Shown here: in pieces, positions 9,505-18,961 of the stretch
How the letters are laid out: each line of letters begins with the position of its first letter
Position numbering within the stretch: position 1 is the first letter of the stretch
NCBI GenBank assembly: GCA_003167555.1
Contig: PMSN01000003.1
Span: 186,001-250,000, forward strand
Source of the DNA: Spartobacteria bacterium
GTDB lineage: Bacteria; Verrucomicrobiota; Verrucomicrobiia; Chthoniobacterales; UBA10450
DNA length: 64,000 bases
Direction of reading: 5' to 3'
Notes under the pieces: model-generated
The model's database searches: none
Told to the model about the DNA's origin: nothing
The model's input: the letters and a program-made list of their open reading frames with translations, nothing else
Program-made: the position numbers and the translations under genes

Positions 9505-10356
9505 GAATCCGCGCAGCGTCTTCATGTTCTCGACGTCTTCGGCGAGGTCTTTGCCTTTCGGGGTCTCGAGCACTTTGGGAATTTTGCGAAACCGGCGATC
9601 GCGCATGATGAAGCGAAACGCTTCCAGACCGATCCGCCCTTTCCCGATGTGCTCGTGCCGATCGACCCTCGAGCCGTGCGCCGTCTTGGAATCGTTCACG
9701 TGCAACGCGACCAGTCGCTCGAGTCCGATGACGCGATCGAACTCAGTGAAGGTTTTTCTCGTGAGCTTCTCCGTGGCCAGCTCGTAACCGGCGGCAAAGA
9801 CGTGCGCGGTATCGAGACAGACACAAAGCCGCTCCGGCTCGCGCACGTTCGCGATGATGCCGGCTAAATGTTCGAAGCGATCGCCCAGGCACGAGCCCTG
9901 ACCCGCCGTCGTTTCGAGCGCGATGAGGGTTTTTATTTTCGGAATGTCCGCCAGCACGCGATCGATTGAATCTATGATCTTCGCCAACCCAGCCTCCACG
10001 CCCGCGCCGAGGTGTGCGCCCGGATGCAAAACCAGGAAGGGCAACTGCAATTGGTCCGCTCGCACGAGTTCTTCCGAGAGCGCACGGAGCGAGTTGGCGT
10101 GGAACTGCGGATTGGTGGCGGCGAGATTGATGAGGTAATTCGCGTGCGCGAAAACGGAATGGAGTTCCGCGCGCTGGGCGTGATCGAGAAACGCGGAAAT
10201 TTCCGCGCGCTCCAAGGGCCGGGCGAACCACTGCATATTGTTCTTCACGAAAATCTGCATCGCGGTGCAATTGATGGAGCGCGACCGCTCGATCGCGCGA
10301 TGCACTCCGCCGCCGATCGACATGTGAGCGCCGAGAAGAATTTTTTGTTTTGTCAT
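9499..10356 (-). CDS. nfo: Endonuclease IV (AP endonuclease)
   Basis: 285 residues, the same length as the E. coli enzyme. Cleaves DNA 5' to abasic sites in base excision repair, using three zinc ions. Visible metal-binding blocks, in order: GAHMSIGGGVHRAI (residues ~8-21), LHPGAHLGAG, LETTAGQGSCLG, CLDTAHVFAAGYE, HVNDSKTAHGSRVDRHEHIG. The frame stays open far upstream, but that part is antisense to no conserved protein and overlaps the repeat at 10384-10537. The ATG at 10356 gives the family start MTKQKILLGAH. No Shine-Dalgarno is seen. Confidence 0.95.
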   Translation of the reverse strand: MTKQKILLGAHMSIGGGVHRAIERSRSINCTAMQIFVKNNMQWFARPLERAEISAFLDHAQRAELHSVFAHANYLINLAATNPQFHANSLRALSEELVRADQLQLPFLVLHPGAHLGAGVEAGLAKIIDSIDRVLADIPKIKTLIALETTAGQGSCLGDRFEHLAGIIANVREPERLCVCLDTAHVFAAGYELATEKLTRKTFTEFDRVIGLERLVALHVNDSKTAHGSRVDRHEHIGKGRIGLEAFRFIMRDRRFRKIPKVLETPKGKDLAEDVENMKTLRGFL

Positions 10357-10383
10357 TGCTAGCGAACCCAAGGTTACATGTGT

Positions 10384-10537
10384 GTCATCCCGAGTCGCGC
10401 AGACGACGAGGGACCTCACACCTGCAATGGGCATCACCGTAAAGAAATCACGCCTGACCTGACGTGCGCGCCTGTTGTAGCGCGAAAGCGCTTGAGCGCT
10501 TGCGAGGTCCCTCGCCGTCGGCGCGGCTCGGGATGAC
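10384..10537 (-). mobile_element. MITE-like repeat, family A copy 1
   Basis: 154 bp bounded by GTCATCCCGAG at 10384 and CTCGGGATGAC ending at 10537, with inverted arms about 35 bp long that include GAGGGACCTC/GAGGTCCCTC. Read on the minus strand, its interior shares GCTCAAGCGCTTTCGCG and GCAGGTG with copy 3 (28957-29108), so the elements are directional. It fills most of the gap between nfo and the AsmA-like gene. Confidence 0.75.
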
Positions 10538-10550
10538 CGCGCGTAACAAG

Positions 10551-12944
10551 CTAGAACCTCTTCGGGTGCCAGTTCGGTTTCGAGATGCTGCCTTCGGCTT
10601 TGTATTCGAAAAGTTTGTACATCGGCGTGAGGAGGACGCCGGGGCCGTTCGCGTCGATCCGGACATCGAAATCGAGTTTGTCCTCCATAAAATGCACGTC
10701 GCCGTGGCCGATCATGCCGAAAAGTTTTCCCGACACTTTGAAATCGTCGGTGTGAAGGACACCGTCCTGGATGGCGAAACTGGCGTTCGCTTTGTGCGCC
10801 AGGCTGTAACCAGCGCCGGGAATAATCGCGGAGAGCAAACCGGAGAGCGGGCCAAAAACCGGAATGGCAAAGATGTCGCCCTCGGTCACTTTCACGGCGC
10901 CGTTGCCGCGCATGGTGCGGGCGTCGCTGTTGAGAGCGCTCCACGCGTACATCCCGCTCACGCGGCCCCGCGCGGTTTGATATTTGAAATAGAGATCGGT
11001 CAGGCGCGGGAAGTCGACGCCGTCCAGCGCCATGTTCGCCTGATAATGCGGATCGCCCCTGGCTAACGAGAGGTCCACCGCTCCGCGCACGGTGCCGGCG
11101 AAGAGAGCGCCCTGAAGTTCACTGATCTGAAGCCGATTGTCCGTGAAGAGAAGACGTCCCGAGACGCGATCGATCGGCAGCGTCTTGCCGAGAAAGACGT
11201 ATTCCATTCCGGTCGGCGCATCGACGACGAGTTCGAGATGGTCGTTAGGCGGGCCAAAATGAATGACGCCGTTCGCAACGATGCTGGGCGGCTGGCGAAA
11301 TTTGTAGGGCGCAACTTCCTTGAACAGTTTCGGATCGATCCAGGCGATCGCTTCCGTGGGCCGCAGGGTGCTTTTGACGTCCTTGAGGCGCACTTCGCGT
11401 TTCCGGAAATCGTAAGCGAACGTTCCCGTCCCGACGCCTTCATCGCGGGTCACGCGGAAGTTTTCAAAAGTGAGAGTGCCATCGGCGAGACGCAGGTTGG
11501 CGCTGGCGCCGTTCATCCAGACACCGCGGAAACGCGTGCGTTGCAGCGCCATCGTGCCTTCGCCGGTCCAGGTTTCCGGCAGCCGGTTCGGGCCGCGCGC
11601 CGCGAAGCGCACCTCCGGCGGCCGGCGCCATTCCCATTCGCCGAGAAAGTTGCTCAACCCCGGGGACGCGATCGTGCGCAGGACGATAGGATCGACGGCG
11701 CTTTCGATGTTCAAGCGAAAATCATTGGGAGCGTCGAGCAGGTCGGCCCGCAGCTCACCCGATTCATGACGAACGCGCAGATCGCGCAACATCGCGCGCT
11801 GGCCGTCCCAGGAAAAATCTCCGGTCAGCTTCAGGAGCGGCACCGTTTTGTAGGTGAAGTTGTCCGCGATGACCCGGCCGAGCACGCTCACCCGCGGCGT
11901 TGCTTCGGAGAAATTGGCCGAGCCCGAGAGTTCGAGGACCGGTGGAGACGTGAGCGCGAGGTCGGCCACGAATTGCCCGAAGCCGAATGCATCCAGAAAT
12001 TTCTTTGCGTCCAGTGTGCTCCGTGCCTGGAAATCCGCCGCGTTCGTTTCGCGGCTCCAATTCGCGCGGCCGGAAAAATTCCCGGCGTTATCCTGCCACT
12101 CGCATTGGTTGATATTGAGCGTTTGGTTCACCCACTCCGCCGTCATGGAGAGGTTCTTCATTTCGTAGGCGCCGTGCCTTAATCGCTCGCCGCGCAGCGT
12201 CACTTCCGCGTGCGCTCTTTCGAACTGCGAGAGATCGCCGGAAAACTTTACCTGAAGCGTGGGCGCTTCCCCGGGGAAACTGAAGCGTTGCAGCTCCTCG
12301 GCCACACGTTGCAGGAGCATCATCCGGTCGCGCATATCGTCCTCCGAGATTTCCGCGGAGGGTTTGTAGTCGTCGCGCTTGATGAGTTGGCCGCTCGCGG
12401 AAATCCGGACGCCGCCAAAAATTCCTTCCGCCTGGCTGACGTAGATTTGTTCCGGCGGAAAATAGACGTGCGCGCGGAAATGCTTGATCTGCGCCTTCGC
12501 CGCGGTCATGCCCGCTCGCGGAGTTGGGATGGTCAGCTCGGCGCCGCGCACATCGAGCGCATTGAGAAACGGCTGGTGATGGAGGAGCGCGGCGTAATTG
12601 ATATCGAGCGCCACTTCGCTGATGACGGCGAGGGTGTTGTCGCGATTCTTGAAATCGAAGATCCGCACATCCTGCGCGATCAAACCGCGCACCGGATCGA
12701 GCGTGAGCCGGCGAACCGATGCTTCCACCCCGCGCTTGTGCAGTTCTTCCACGACGCGCTCGCGCCATTCTTTTCCGAAACCGCGTTTGGCGAGATACCA
12801 TCCGCTCCAGGCGAGCGCGAAAATCGTCGCGACCAGGAAGAGGCGCAGGGCGCGGCGAAAGCCGACGCGATGGGCCTTCGATTGGCGCCGGTAAAATTGC
12901 CGCGCGAGCGAAGGAGGAGTCGGTTCCAAGAGCGAAGGAGGCAC
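10551..12944 (-). CDS. AsmA-like C-terminal domain protein (envelope lipid-transport type)
   Basis: About 797 residues: a short basic N-terminus, one transmembrane helix near residues 35-55 (LFLVATIFALAWSGWYLA), then a long region of repeating beta-strands without cysteines. The last ~200 residues (VKVTEGDIFAIPVFGPLSG ... FKVSGKLFGMIGHGDVHF ... PMYKLFEYKAEGSI) match the AsmA-like C-terminal domain. The family bridges inner and outer membranes and is linked to phospholipid transport and outer-membrane assembly. A GTG at 12953 is possible, but the GTG at 12944 has AGGAG (complement of 12953-12957) eight bases upstream and is preferred. A second AsmA-type gene is at 54710-56305. Confidence 0.8.
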   Translation of the reverse strand: MPPSLLEPTPPSLARQFYRRQSKAHRVGFRRALRLFLVATIFALAWSGWYLAKRGFGKEWRERVVEELHKRGVEASVRRLTLDPVRGLIAQDVRIFDFKNRDNTLAVISEVALDINYAALLHHQPFLNALDVRGAELTIPTPRAGMTAAKAQIKHFRAHVYFPPEQIYVSQAEGIFGGVRISASGQLIKRDDYKPSAEISEDDMRDRMMLLQRVAEELQRFSFPGEAPTLQVKFSGDLSQFERAHAEVTLRGERLRHGAYEMKNLSMTAEWVNQTLNINQCEWQDNAGNFSGRANWSRETNAADFQARSTLDAKKFLDAFGFGQFVADLALTSPPVLELSGSANFSEATPRVSVLGRVIADNFTYKTVPLLKLTGDFSWDGQRAMLRDLRVRHESGELRADLLDAPNDFRLNIESAVDPIVLRTIASPGLSNFLGEWEWRRPPEVRFAARGPNRLPETWTGEGTMALQRTRFRGVWMNGASANLRLADGTLTFENFRVTRDEGVGTGTFAYDFRKREVRLKDVKSTLRPTEAIAWIDPKLFKEVAPYKFRQPPSIVANGVIHFGPPNDHLELVVDAPTGMEYVFLGKTLPIDRVSGRLLFTDNRLQISELQGALFAGTVRGAVDLSLARGDPHYQANMALDGVDFPRLTDLYFKYQTARGRVSGMYAWSALNSDARTMRGNGAVKVTEGDIFAIPVFGPLSGLLSAIIPGAGYSLAHKANASFAIQDGVLHTDDFKVSGKLFGMIGHGDVHFMEDKLDFDVRIDANGPGVLLTPMYKLFEYKAEGSISKPNWHPKRF

Positions 12945-13023
12945 GTGATGCACTCCTACAAGACGTGCTCGTTATTTCAAGACGCAGAGCGGCACTCGCG
13001 GAGAAGCAAGCACGCCGTTTGGC

Positions 13024-16000
13024 CTAGGGAAGGGCGTAGAGTTCTACTACTCCAATCCCGGTAGTATCTCCCTTGCCGCGAAGCTGCGCCGTGTAATTAC
13101 CGGGTTGAAGCGTAGCGACGAGAGCGGATTCAGCGTCGTTTGTTGGCGCCACTCCGGTGGCCTCGATCTCTGCTTGCTGGCTGGTTCCGTCGGATGATTT
13201 CGTTTTCCAGTTGTCGTTGGCCACGATCACGGTGCCGTCGGCGCCGCGCAGTTCGAGCGTAGGATCGGCCAAGGGTCCGGTGACGCCCGTCAGGGAAGGA
13301 CCGATGCCTCGAATCACCACTTTAACGGGATTGTTCAGGATGATGAACCCGCCAATCATGATATTATCGCCGGTTTGGACAAAGCCTCTCGTACTTACGT
13401 TGGCCAATTTGGCGGCCGAAGTCAGGGTGAGGTCGTAAGCTTCGGCGACGCCGATTCCAGTTGTGTTATTCGCGCCGCGAATCTGCGCGGTATAATTGCC
13501 CGGAGCCAGCGTTGCGATCAAAGCGGACTCCGCATCGTTCGTCGGTGCCGCGCCCGTGCCTTGGATCTCAGCAACCTGATCCGCGGTGATGATCCCGCCG
13601 ATCTGGGTTGTTTTCCAGTTGTCGTTCTTACCAAGGAGCGCGCCGGCGGCATCTCGGAGCTCCAAAGTGGGGTCAGCCAGGGCGCCGGTTACATTAGTTG
13701 AAGGTCCAATTCCTCGGATTAAAACTTTCTTGGTGGAACCTGCTGGTCCTGTGACGATGAATCCGGTGATAAGCAAATTATCGCCAGTCCCGACCGGGAG
13801 CCTCGTTGAAATGTTGGCCACAGAACCTGTCGTGGTGGCTGCGAGTCTGAAGACGCCACGACCCAGCGTGCTGGCGGACAAAACGTTGTCCGCGTAATCG
13901 TAGTGAAGCTCGTAGACGAGCACCTTGGGCATGCCAGCGGAGACGACAGCCCAGGTTCCGCCAGCCGCGGTCGGATTAGGCAGTTGCCAGACACCACCCG
14001 CGCCGCCGACATGCAAGACGGCTTTTGAAAACGAAGCGTCGGGGTTGAAGAGTTCGATGGCCCGAATGCTATCGGTAAACGTCGCCAGATTTCCCGTTAG
14101 TTCTGTCCAGGTGGCGCCTTCATCGGCCGATCCATAGACTTTGTTGACGCTGTCGAGCACAAAGACGCGCTTGTAATTCTGGGGATCCATTACGATCCCA
14201 CGAACGATATCGCCGGGATATGTAAGGGTGGTGAGCGCGCTACCAGCCGTGACACGATGAACTATTTTGTTCCCGGCGCCGACATAGAATACATCGGGAA
14301 ACGCCGCTCCGTTCAGCCGGCTTCCGTACGTGATCGGCGAACTGCCCGTGTTGGTCTCATCACCCACGGTCGCGCCGGCCGGGCCCAGATTGTTCAGCGT
14401 ATCGCCCATATCGAGCGACTCATAAATGTTCTGAGTGCCAATCAAGAGCCTGCGCGGGTCGATCTGGTTCAGAACATAAGGCTGCGTGAACTGGATGTTC
14501 GTATCGAATTGTTGCAGGGTCTGGCCCGCCCCAGCTCCGGCCGTGATCATGAGTCCTGCAGCCGCGGCGTTCCCGACTTGAGCGCCATTCGCATCGTAGG
14601 TTTGGCGCGAGAAACCGCCGAAATTCTGGCTGCAATAATAACGAAGCGACGTTCCCGCATGCGCGGTCTGATCCGCATCCGCGGCGACTCTACCGCCGTC
14701 GCCCTGGGCGATCTGGAGCCAGACAAAATTTCCCGCCGTGCGCTGGAAGCTCACTCCATTGTCCTGCGCCCCAGACATGAAATTTTTTGAGACGGAATCG
14801 TAGGTCGAAGAATGGGCCTCGGTCACTTTGATGTCGCCGTTCAGTGAGGACCATTTCCGGCCGGCGAGGTTTGGATCGTTTAATTTGAAAATGCCGCCGT
14901 CGCAGGTGTGAAGAATATTGCCGTCGGCATCGAACGCCATCGCGCGCGAGTCCGCGTGGGGCGATGTGCCGTTCGCGCCATTCAACGCCATGAGCTGCCA
15001 TGCGCCTGAGACATTGCGGAAAATATTCCCACTGTAGTTATTCGCTCCATTCGGGTTGGGAAATTGATTCATCCCGCCGAGCTCGGTGCCGTCGGGCTGC
15101 CGGTCGCCGGAAATCCAGACCGTGTTTGGATCCGTCTTGTCAGCGACGATCGCACCCTGGCCTTCACCTTGTTTCCCCGGGAAAAGCGGAGGGTTTGGAA
15201 CGCCCAGCGCCGTCCAATTTCCGCCCTGATCGGTGGAGCGATAAACGTTCGTGAGCGTGCCGCCATCGAGGACGGCCGCGTAGACGACGTTGTTGCCCTG
15301 ACTGCTGTGGGTGGCGAGAAGAACGCGCGAGCCCTGGACGACATTGAATCCATTTCCGTTCGCGACGACCCATGTCACCCCCGTGTCATCACTGCGGTAA
15401 ATCGTGCCGCTGCTCGCCGCGTAGAATCGCGAGGGAACACCGGCATCGCCGATAAGATCAGTGATGCTATCAGTGGGAGTTCCGTTCGTAACCAGCGTGT
15501 AAGTAGTTCCGCCATCCGCGCTGCGGAATACGCCGGAGTTCGATCCCACCAGCACCACTTGATTGCCGTTCTCGAGAATTGTTGTCGGCACGACGCTGCG
15601 AATATTACGGTCGACCAGGTTTGGGCCGACCACGGTCCAACTCGCGCCACTGTCGGTGGAACGTCCGATCCCGAATAATTTCCCGCCGTTATTCGCCAAG
15701 CTGCTCACCCGGCCGGCGCCGACGAAGATTACCTTCGGGTCCAACGGACTGATGGCAATCGAGGCGAGCGAAAGACTTGGCAACGCCTGATCGGTGAGGG
15801 GACTCCAGGTGGGCGAGGCCGCTTTGCCATTCGTGGTTTTCCACACGCCGCCATTCACGGACGCGACATAGATCAGATTCGCGTCCGTCGCGCTCGGGGC
15901 GACGGCATTGATCGCACCAGCCACGGGGTTGTCGCCTTCCGGGCTGGTAATCCCTTCGTCCTGGCCATTGACGGCCGGCGCGGGCCCGACCGGAACCCAA

Positions 16001-16146
16001 TCGGCGAAAAGACGAAACGGCGCGAAGAGAAAAAAGATCGCAAGCCAGAGCGGGTAAAAAAAGCGAGAAGCGTTTCTAAAAATGCCGGTTGCTGCGGAAA
16101 TGAATTCCAAGCGGACGATCTGATTCACGGTGATCGGTTTTTTCAT
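13024..16146 (-). CDS. Secreted BNR/sortilin-like repeat protein with two C-terminal GTGDN-type domains
   Basis: 1040 residues. The first ~50 residues hold a basic stretch and a hydrophobic core (FFYPLWLAIFFLFAPFRLFA), an export signal. Residues ~50-780 carry repeated Asp-box-like units (GSTDSGASW, RSADGGTTY, RSDDTGVTW, RSTDQGGNW, GSADEGATW), the mark of BNR/sortilin-type beta-propellers found in sialidase-like and photosystem-assembly-like folds. Residues ~785-913 and ~914-1040 are two copies of the domain that also ends the 857-3136 protein. No glycosidase catalytic residues can be assigned. Probably an extracellular binding or surface protein. Confidence 0.78.
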   Translation of the reverse strand: MKKPITVNQIVRLEFISAATGIFRNASRFFYPLWLAIFFLFAPFRLFADWVPVGPAPAVNGQDEGITSPEGDNPVAGAINAVAPSATDANLIYVASVNGGVWKTTNGKAASPTWSPLTDQALPSLSLASIAISPLDPKVIFVGAGRVSSLANNGGKLFGIGRSTDSGASWTVVGPNLVDRNIRSVVPTTILENGNQVVLVGSNSGVFRSADGGTTYTLVTNGTPTDSITDLIGDAGVPSRFYAASSGTIYRSDDTGVTWVVANGNGFNVVQGSRVLLATHSSQGNNVVYAAVLDGGTLTNVYRSTDQGGNWTALGVPNPPLFPGKQGEGQGAIVADKTDPNTVWISGDRQPDGTELGGMNQFPNPNGANNYSGNIFRNVSGAWQLMALNGANGTSPHADSRAMAFDADGNILHTCDGGIFKLNDPNLAGRKWSSLNGDIKVTEAHSSTYDSVSKNFMSGAQDNGVSFQRTAGNFVWLQIAQGDGGRVAADADQTAHAGTSLRYYCSQNFGGFSRQTYDANGAQVGNAAAAGLMITAGAGAGQTLQQFDTNIQFTQPYVLNQIDPRRLLIGTQNIYESLDMGDTLNNLGPAGATVGDETNTGSSPITYGSRLNGAAFPDVFYVGAGNKIVHRVTAGSALTTLTYPGDIVRGIVMDPQNYKRVFVLDSVNKVYGSADEGATWTELTGNLATFTDSIRAIELFNPDASFSKAVLHVGGAGGVWQLPNPTAAGGTWAVVSAGMPKVLVYELHYDYADNVLSASTLGRGVFRLAATTTGSVANISTRLPVGTGDNLLITGFIVTGPAGSTKKVLIRGIGPSTNVTGALADPTLELRDAAGALLGKNDNWKTTQIGGIITADQVAEIQGTGAAPTNDAESALIATLAPGNYTAQIRGANNTTGIGVAEAYDLTLTSAAKLANVSTRGFVQTGDNIMIGGFIILNNPVKVVIRGIGPSLTGVTGPLADPTLELRGADGTVIVANDNWKTKSSDGTSQQAEIEATGVAPTNDAESALVATLQPGNYTAQLRGKGDTTGIGVVELYALP

Positions 16147-16357
16147 TAGTGAGTTGTGGCGATGTCTCAGCGAAGGGTCAGCTTCGCGAATTGTTAATGC
16201 CCGGCGTGTTGAAATCCCGGTCTGTCTCGCGTTTGGTTTAAGATAGAATTTTCGCGTGTCGAGCCTAATCTCAACGAAACGATCTTACTTGTTGACGCCC
16301 TCGAACGGGCAATAGACGATGCCCCCCGTTAAAAAAAATTCCGAAACAAAAGGGACA

Positions 16358-17002
16358 ATGAAAATATTGCGCTCCACACTTTTGCTCAGTGCCATGATCT
16401 CAGGGGTTGTCACCAGCGCGCTCCTGGCGGACCCGGTGACCAAGCCGGATCTCGTGCAAACGGACGTGGCTACTTTTCGCGATCACCTGGTCAAGAATCA
16501 ACTGGACCTGAAATGGGACGGCGAACCAACGCGGCTCGACAGTGAAGAGATCCGGCGCGCTTATGGCGCCCGGCGTTTTTATTTCACTTTCAAAGCGCCG
16601 CCCTTGCCCCCGGGCGCCGCCTGGCCTGATTTGATCGAAAGACACAAGCAGGCGATGGCGGAATATCAGAAGCATTCTTTGCGGATCACTGTTGGGATCG
16701 ACAACGAACAGAGCGCCGTCACTTTCCAAACCGCGCCGGATTTTAATGTCGGATTGATGCCGGTGAAAACAGACGACGACGCGCGGATCGCCGCCGCCGC
16801 CATTCTTTCGCTCATCGGGAACGATCGAGTCCATCCGGCGGTGATTAGCGCGCGCGAAGTCAGCGTCACCGGAACGCGATTCGGTTGGTCCTGCCGCGTT
16901 AAACAGGCCAAGGGAATCGACGGCACGGTCGTTTTTGATCCGAGCGGTCGCTGCACGAGCGCGTCCAAGAATCTAAACTACGTTCCTCCGGTGCCGCCCT
17001 AG
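16358..17002 (+). CDS. Exported protein of unknown function
   Basis: About 214 residues. The frame begins at 16319, but ATG 16358 opens directly on a signal peptide (MKILRSTLLLSAMISGVVTS) with AGGGA just upstream, so it is preferred. The mature part has no motif I can name. It is rich in charged residues, has two cysteines (one in SCRVKQAKGID, one in PSGRCTSA), and ends in PPVPP. It stands divergent to the large BNR protein, with about 210 bp between them that could hold promoters for both, though I find no convincing pair of boxes. Confidence 0.55.
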   Translation: MKILRSTLLLSAMISGVVTSALLADPVTKPDLVQTDVATFRDHLVKNQLDLKWDGEPTRLDSEEIRRAYGARRFYFTFKAPPLPPGAAWPDLIERHKQAMAEYQKHSLRITVGIDNEQSAVTFQTAPDFNVGLMPVKTDDDARIAAAAILSLIGNDRVHPAVISAREVSVTGTRFGWSCRVKQAKGIDGTVVFDPSGRCTSASKNLNYVPPVPP

Positions 17003-17104
17003 CGGGTCTATCGAGCCAGGCTCGCACGAGTAGAAAAGTCATTTCCGGTTTGCGGAGATTGCCGGATGGCCCGGCGCATGATCGCGGTTACGTTAGGCGC
17101 CACG

Positions 17105-17554
17105 ATGACGATCTCAGATCTGCCGGCGATGAATGCATCGCTCAATTTCATCAGCACGATTTTCATCTCGTGCGGCTGGTATTTGATCCGTCGCGGGCAC
17201 TGGCGCCGCCACGTGGCCTGCATGATCACCGCCGTCTTTTCGTCGACGCTTTTTTTGGTCGGTTACGTGACTTACCACGTGCACGTGGGCGAGCGCTCGA
17301 CCCACTTCACCGCGCAAGGGATTGTCCGCTCGCTCTACTTCGCCATGCTCATCTCGCACATCCTGCTCGCGTTCGTCACGGTGCCGCTCGTTATCCTCAC
17401 GCTCATTCCCGTTTTTCGGCGGCGCTGGGATCGCCACCGGCGGATCGCGCGCTGGACAATGCCGATCTGGCTGTATGTCTCGGTCACCGGCGTGCTCGTT
17501 TATTTGATGGTCTACAAATGGTTTCCGCCGCCGAATCTTGCACTCGGCCAGTAG
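17105..17554 (+). CDS. DUF420 family membrane protein
   Basis: About 149 residues with four hydrophobic helices. LPAMNASLNFIST, then RRHVACMITAVFSSTLFL and GYVTYHVHVGE, is the DUF420 pattern. The His residues in the helices resemble haem or metal ligands of related membrane proteins seen beside cytochrome oxidase genes. The frame extends up to 17066; ATG 17105 gives the usual family start a few residues before LPA. No oxidase genes are nearby, so the context gives no further help. Confidence 0.75.
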   Translation: MTISDLPAMNASLNFISTIFISCGWYLIRRGHWRRHVACMITAVFSSTLFLVGYVTYHVHVGERSTHFTAQGIVRSLYFAMLISHILLAFVTVPLVILTLIPVFRRRWDRHRRIARWTMPIWLYVSVTGVLVYLMVYKWFPPPNLALGQ

Positions 17555-17589
17555 TTGATGTTTGATGAAGGACGCGCCGCCGCGAAATT

Positions 17590-18018
17590 ATGGTGACGAT
17601 TGCGACATTCAACGAACCCGCGAAGGCGAAGCATCTCAAAACACGCCTCGAGCAAGCCGGCGTGAAGGCCGACATCCATAATGAAGGACATCTCCAGAAG
17701 GCCATGTTCATGTCGAAGCCGCAGGCGAGCGCGAAGGTGCTGGTCGCGGAAGAAGATTTCGAAGAGGCCAATAAATTAATGGTCGAATGGGAGGCGAACG
17801 ATCCCGAGGTCGGCTCCGCCATCCGGTGCCCGCAATGCAAATCGCCCCGGATCGAGTATCCGCAATTGACCCGGAAGTTCCTGACGCCTTCCATCGCCAG
17901 CATTCTTTTCGCGCTGAAGATTTTCCCGAAAGAATTTTACTGCCAGGATTGCCACTTTACCTGGGGGAAGGACGGCGATCCACTGCCCCGACCCGCCGCC
18001 TGGGAGACTTTTTCCTAG
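17590..18018 (+). CDS. DUF2007-like protein with C-terminal zinc ribbon
   Basis: 142 residues. The N-terminal ~70 residues (VTIATFNEPAKAKHLKTRLEQAG ... AKVLVAEEDFEEANKLM, given here in parts) resemble the DUF2007 'putative signal transducing protein' fold: one betalphabeta unit followed by VxxEDxExA. The C-terminal half has CPQC (residues ~79-82) and CQDC (~117-120), a four-Cys zinc ribbon. The family is poorly characterised. It sits 36 bp after the DUF420 gene on the same strand. Confidence 0.65.
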   Translation: MVTIATFNEPAKAKHLKTRLEQAGVKADIHNEGHLQKAMFMSKPQASAKVLVAEEDFEEANKLMVEWEANDPEVGSAIRCPQCKSPRIEYPQLTRKFLTPSIASILFALKIFPKEFYCQDCHFTWGKDGDPLPRPAAWETFS

Positions 18019-18115
18019 GCATTGTCAGCGCAGGCGTTTCACAGAAACGCCCTCCAATTTGGCCCGCAATCGAGCCATGGCGCAAAAACGATTCGTTTGA
18101 GACGTTACTTCCTCG

Positions 18116-18955
18116 ATGAAATGGCTTTTCGTTTTGCTGCTTGCGGTGGTGATTTTTGGCGGAGCCGCGTTCTTTAGTTACGATCTCTTCGTCAAGCCGG
18201 AGCGGAAAATGCGCGCCGAGAAGAGCGGCGAAATCCCGGTCGAACCCGTCCCGGATGTCAGCCTGCCGGATTTCCAGGCGGCGGCCAAGCTGCGCCAGGA
18301 AGGCAAGTTGACCGAAGCGCGCGAGGCGCTCATCCAGTTTCTGCAAAAATTTCCGAGCGGCCTCCACATCGAGGAGGCGAAAGATCTCCTCGGCGCGGTG
18401 AACACGGACATTCTCCTTTCCAATTATCGCTCACCGGAGAAACAGGAATACGTCGTCCGCAGCGGCGATGTCCTGGCCCGGATCGCGCACAAGCTGAAGA
18501 CGACCCCCGAGCTGATCATGCGGACGAACAACCTGACGAACACCATGCTCCGCATCGGCGAGCATCTGCTAATTTCGCATCCGGATTTCTCAATCTTTAT
18601 TCAACGGAAAGCGCAGATCGTGGTGCTCCTCGATCACGGACAATTCTTCAAACGTTATCGCATTAAGACGGTGAAATTATCGGCGAAACAGCCGCCGCGG
18701 ATCACCACGCACGTGGCCGAAGTGATGGCGTGGAAAAATGGCAAGCGCGTTGGGTTCGGCACGAAAGAATACATCGGCAGCACCCGTTGGATCCGCCTCG
18801 CGCAGCCGGGATACTTCCTCTTTGCCGAGCCGGACGCCGCGCATCGCGACGCCGCGAACCAGCCGCCGCCGCCCGGCCTCGGCCTGGCGGCCTCGGACAT
18901 GGAGGAGCTGAGCAGTCTTGTAAACAGCAAGACCGCTGTCACCATTACGGACTAG
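18116..18955 (+). CDS. LysM protein with degenerate L,D-transpeptidase-like domain
   Basis: 279 residues. One N-terminal membrane segment (LFVLLLAVVIFGGAAFFS), a short tetratricopeptide-like helical part (residues ~55-105), then one LysM peptidoglycan-binding module (VVRSGDVLARIAHKL ... LRIGEHLLI, ~117-160). The remainder (IVVLLDHGQFFKRYRI ... GLAASDMEELSSLV ... TAVTITD) follows the strand pattern of YkuD L,D-transpeptidases, but the catalytic SHGCIR-type motif is absent: only GLGLAASDMEEL stands where it should be. It probably binds the periplasmic cell wall without transpeptidase activity. It lies six bases upstream of accA. Confidence 0.7.
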   Translation: MKWLFVLLLAVVIFGGAAFFSYDLFVKPERKMRAEKSGEIPVEPVPDVSLPDFQAAAKLRQEGKLTEAREALIQFLQKFPSGLHIEEAKDLLGAVNTDILLSNYRSPEKQEYVVRSGDVLARIAHKLKTTPELIMRTNNLTNTMLRIGEHLLISHPDFSIFIQRKAQIVVLLDHGQFFKRYRIKTVKLSAKQPPRITTHVAEVMAWKNGKRVGFGTKEYIGSTRWIRLAQPGYFLFAEPDAAHRDAANQPPPPGLGLAASDMEELSSLVNSKTAVTITD

Positions 18956-18961
18956 CGCACG

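Noticed and set aside
10384-10537. Rho-independent terminator for the AsmA-like gene
   Set aside because: The inverted arms belong to a 154-bp repeat found three times, with no T-run, so it is listed as a repeat element instead.
10357-10944. N-terminal extension of endonuclease IV by 196 codons
   Set aside because: The extra frame is out of phase with the AsmA-like gene it overlaps and passes through a MITE. Family length and start (MTKQKILLGAH) fit ATG 10356.
16219-16335. Promoters in the gap between the divergent BNR and exported-protein genes
   Set aside because: TAGAAT near 16244 lacks a -35 partner, and TTGACG near 16292 lacks a fair -10; not strong enough to list.
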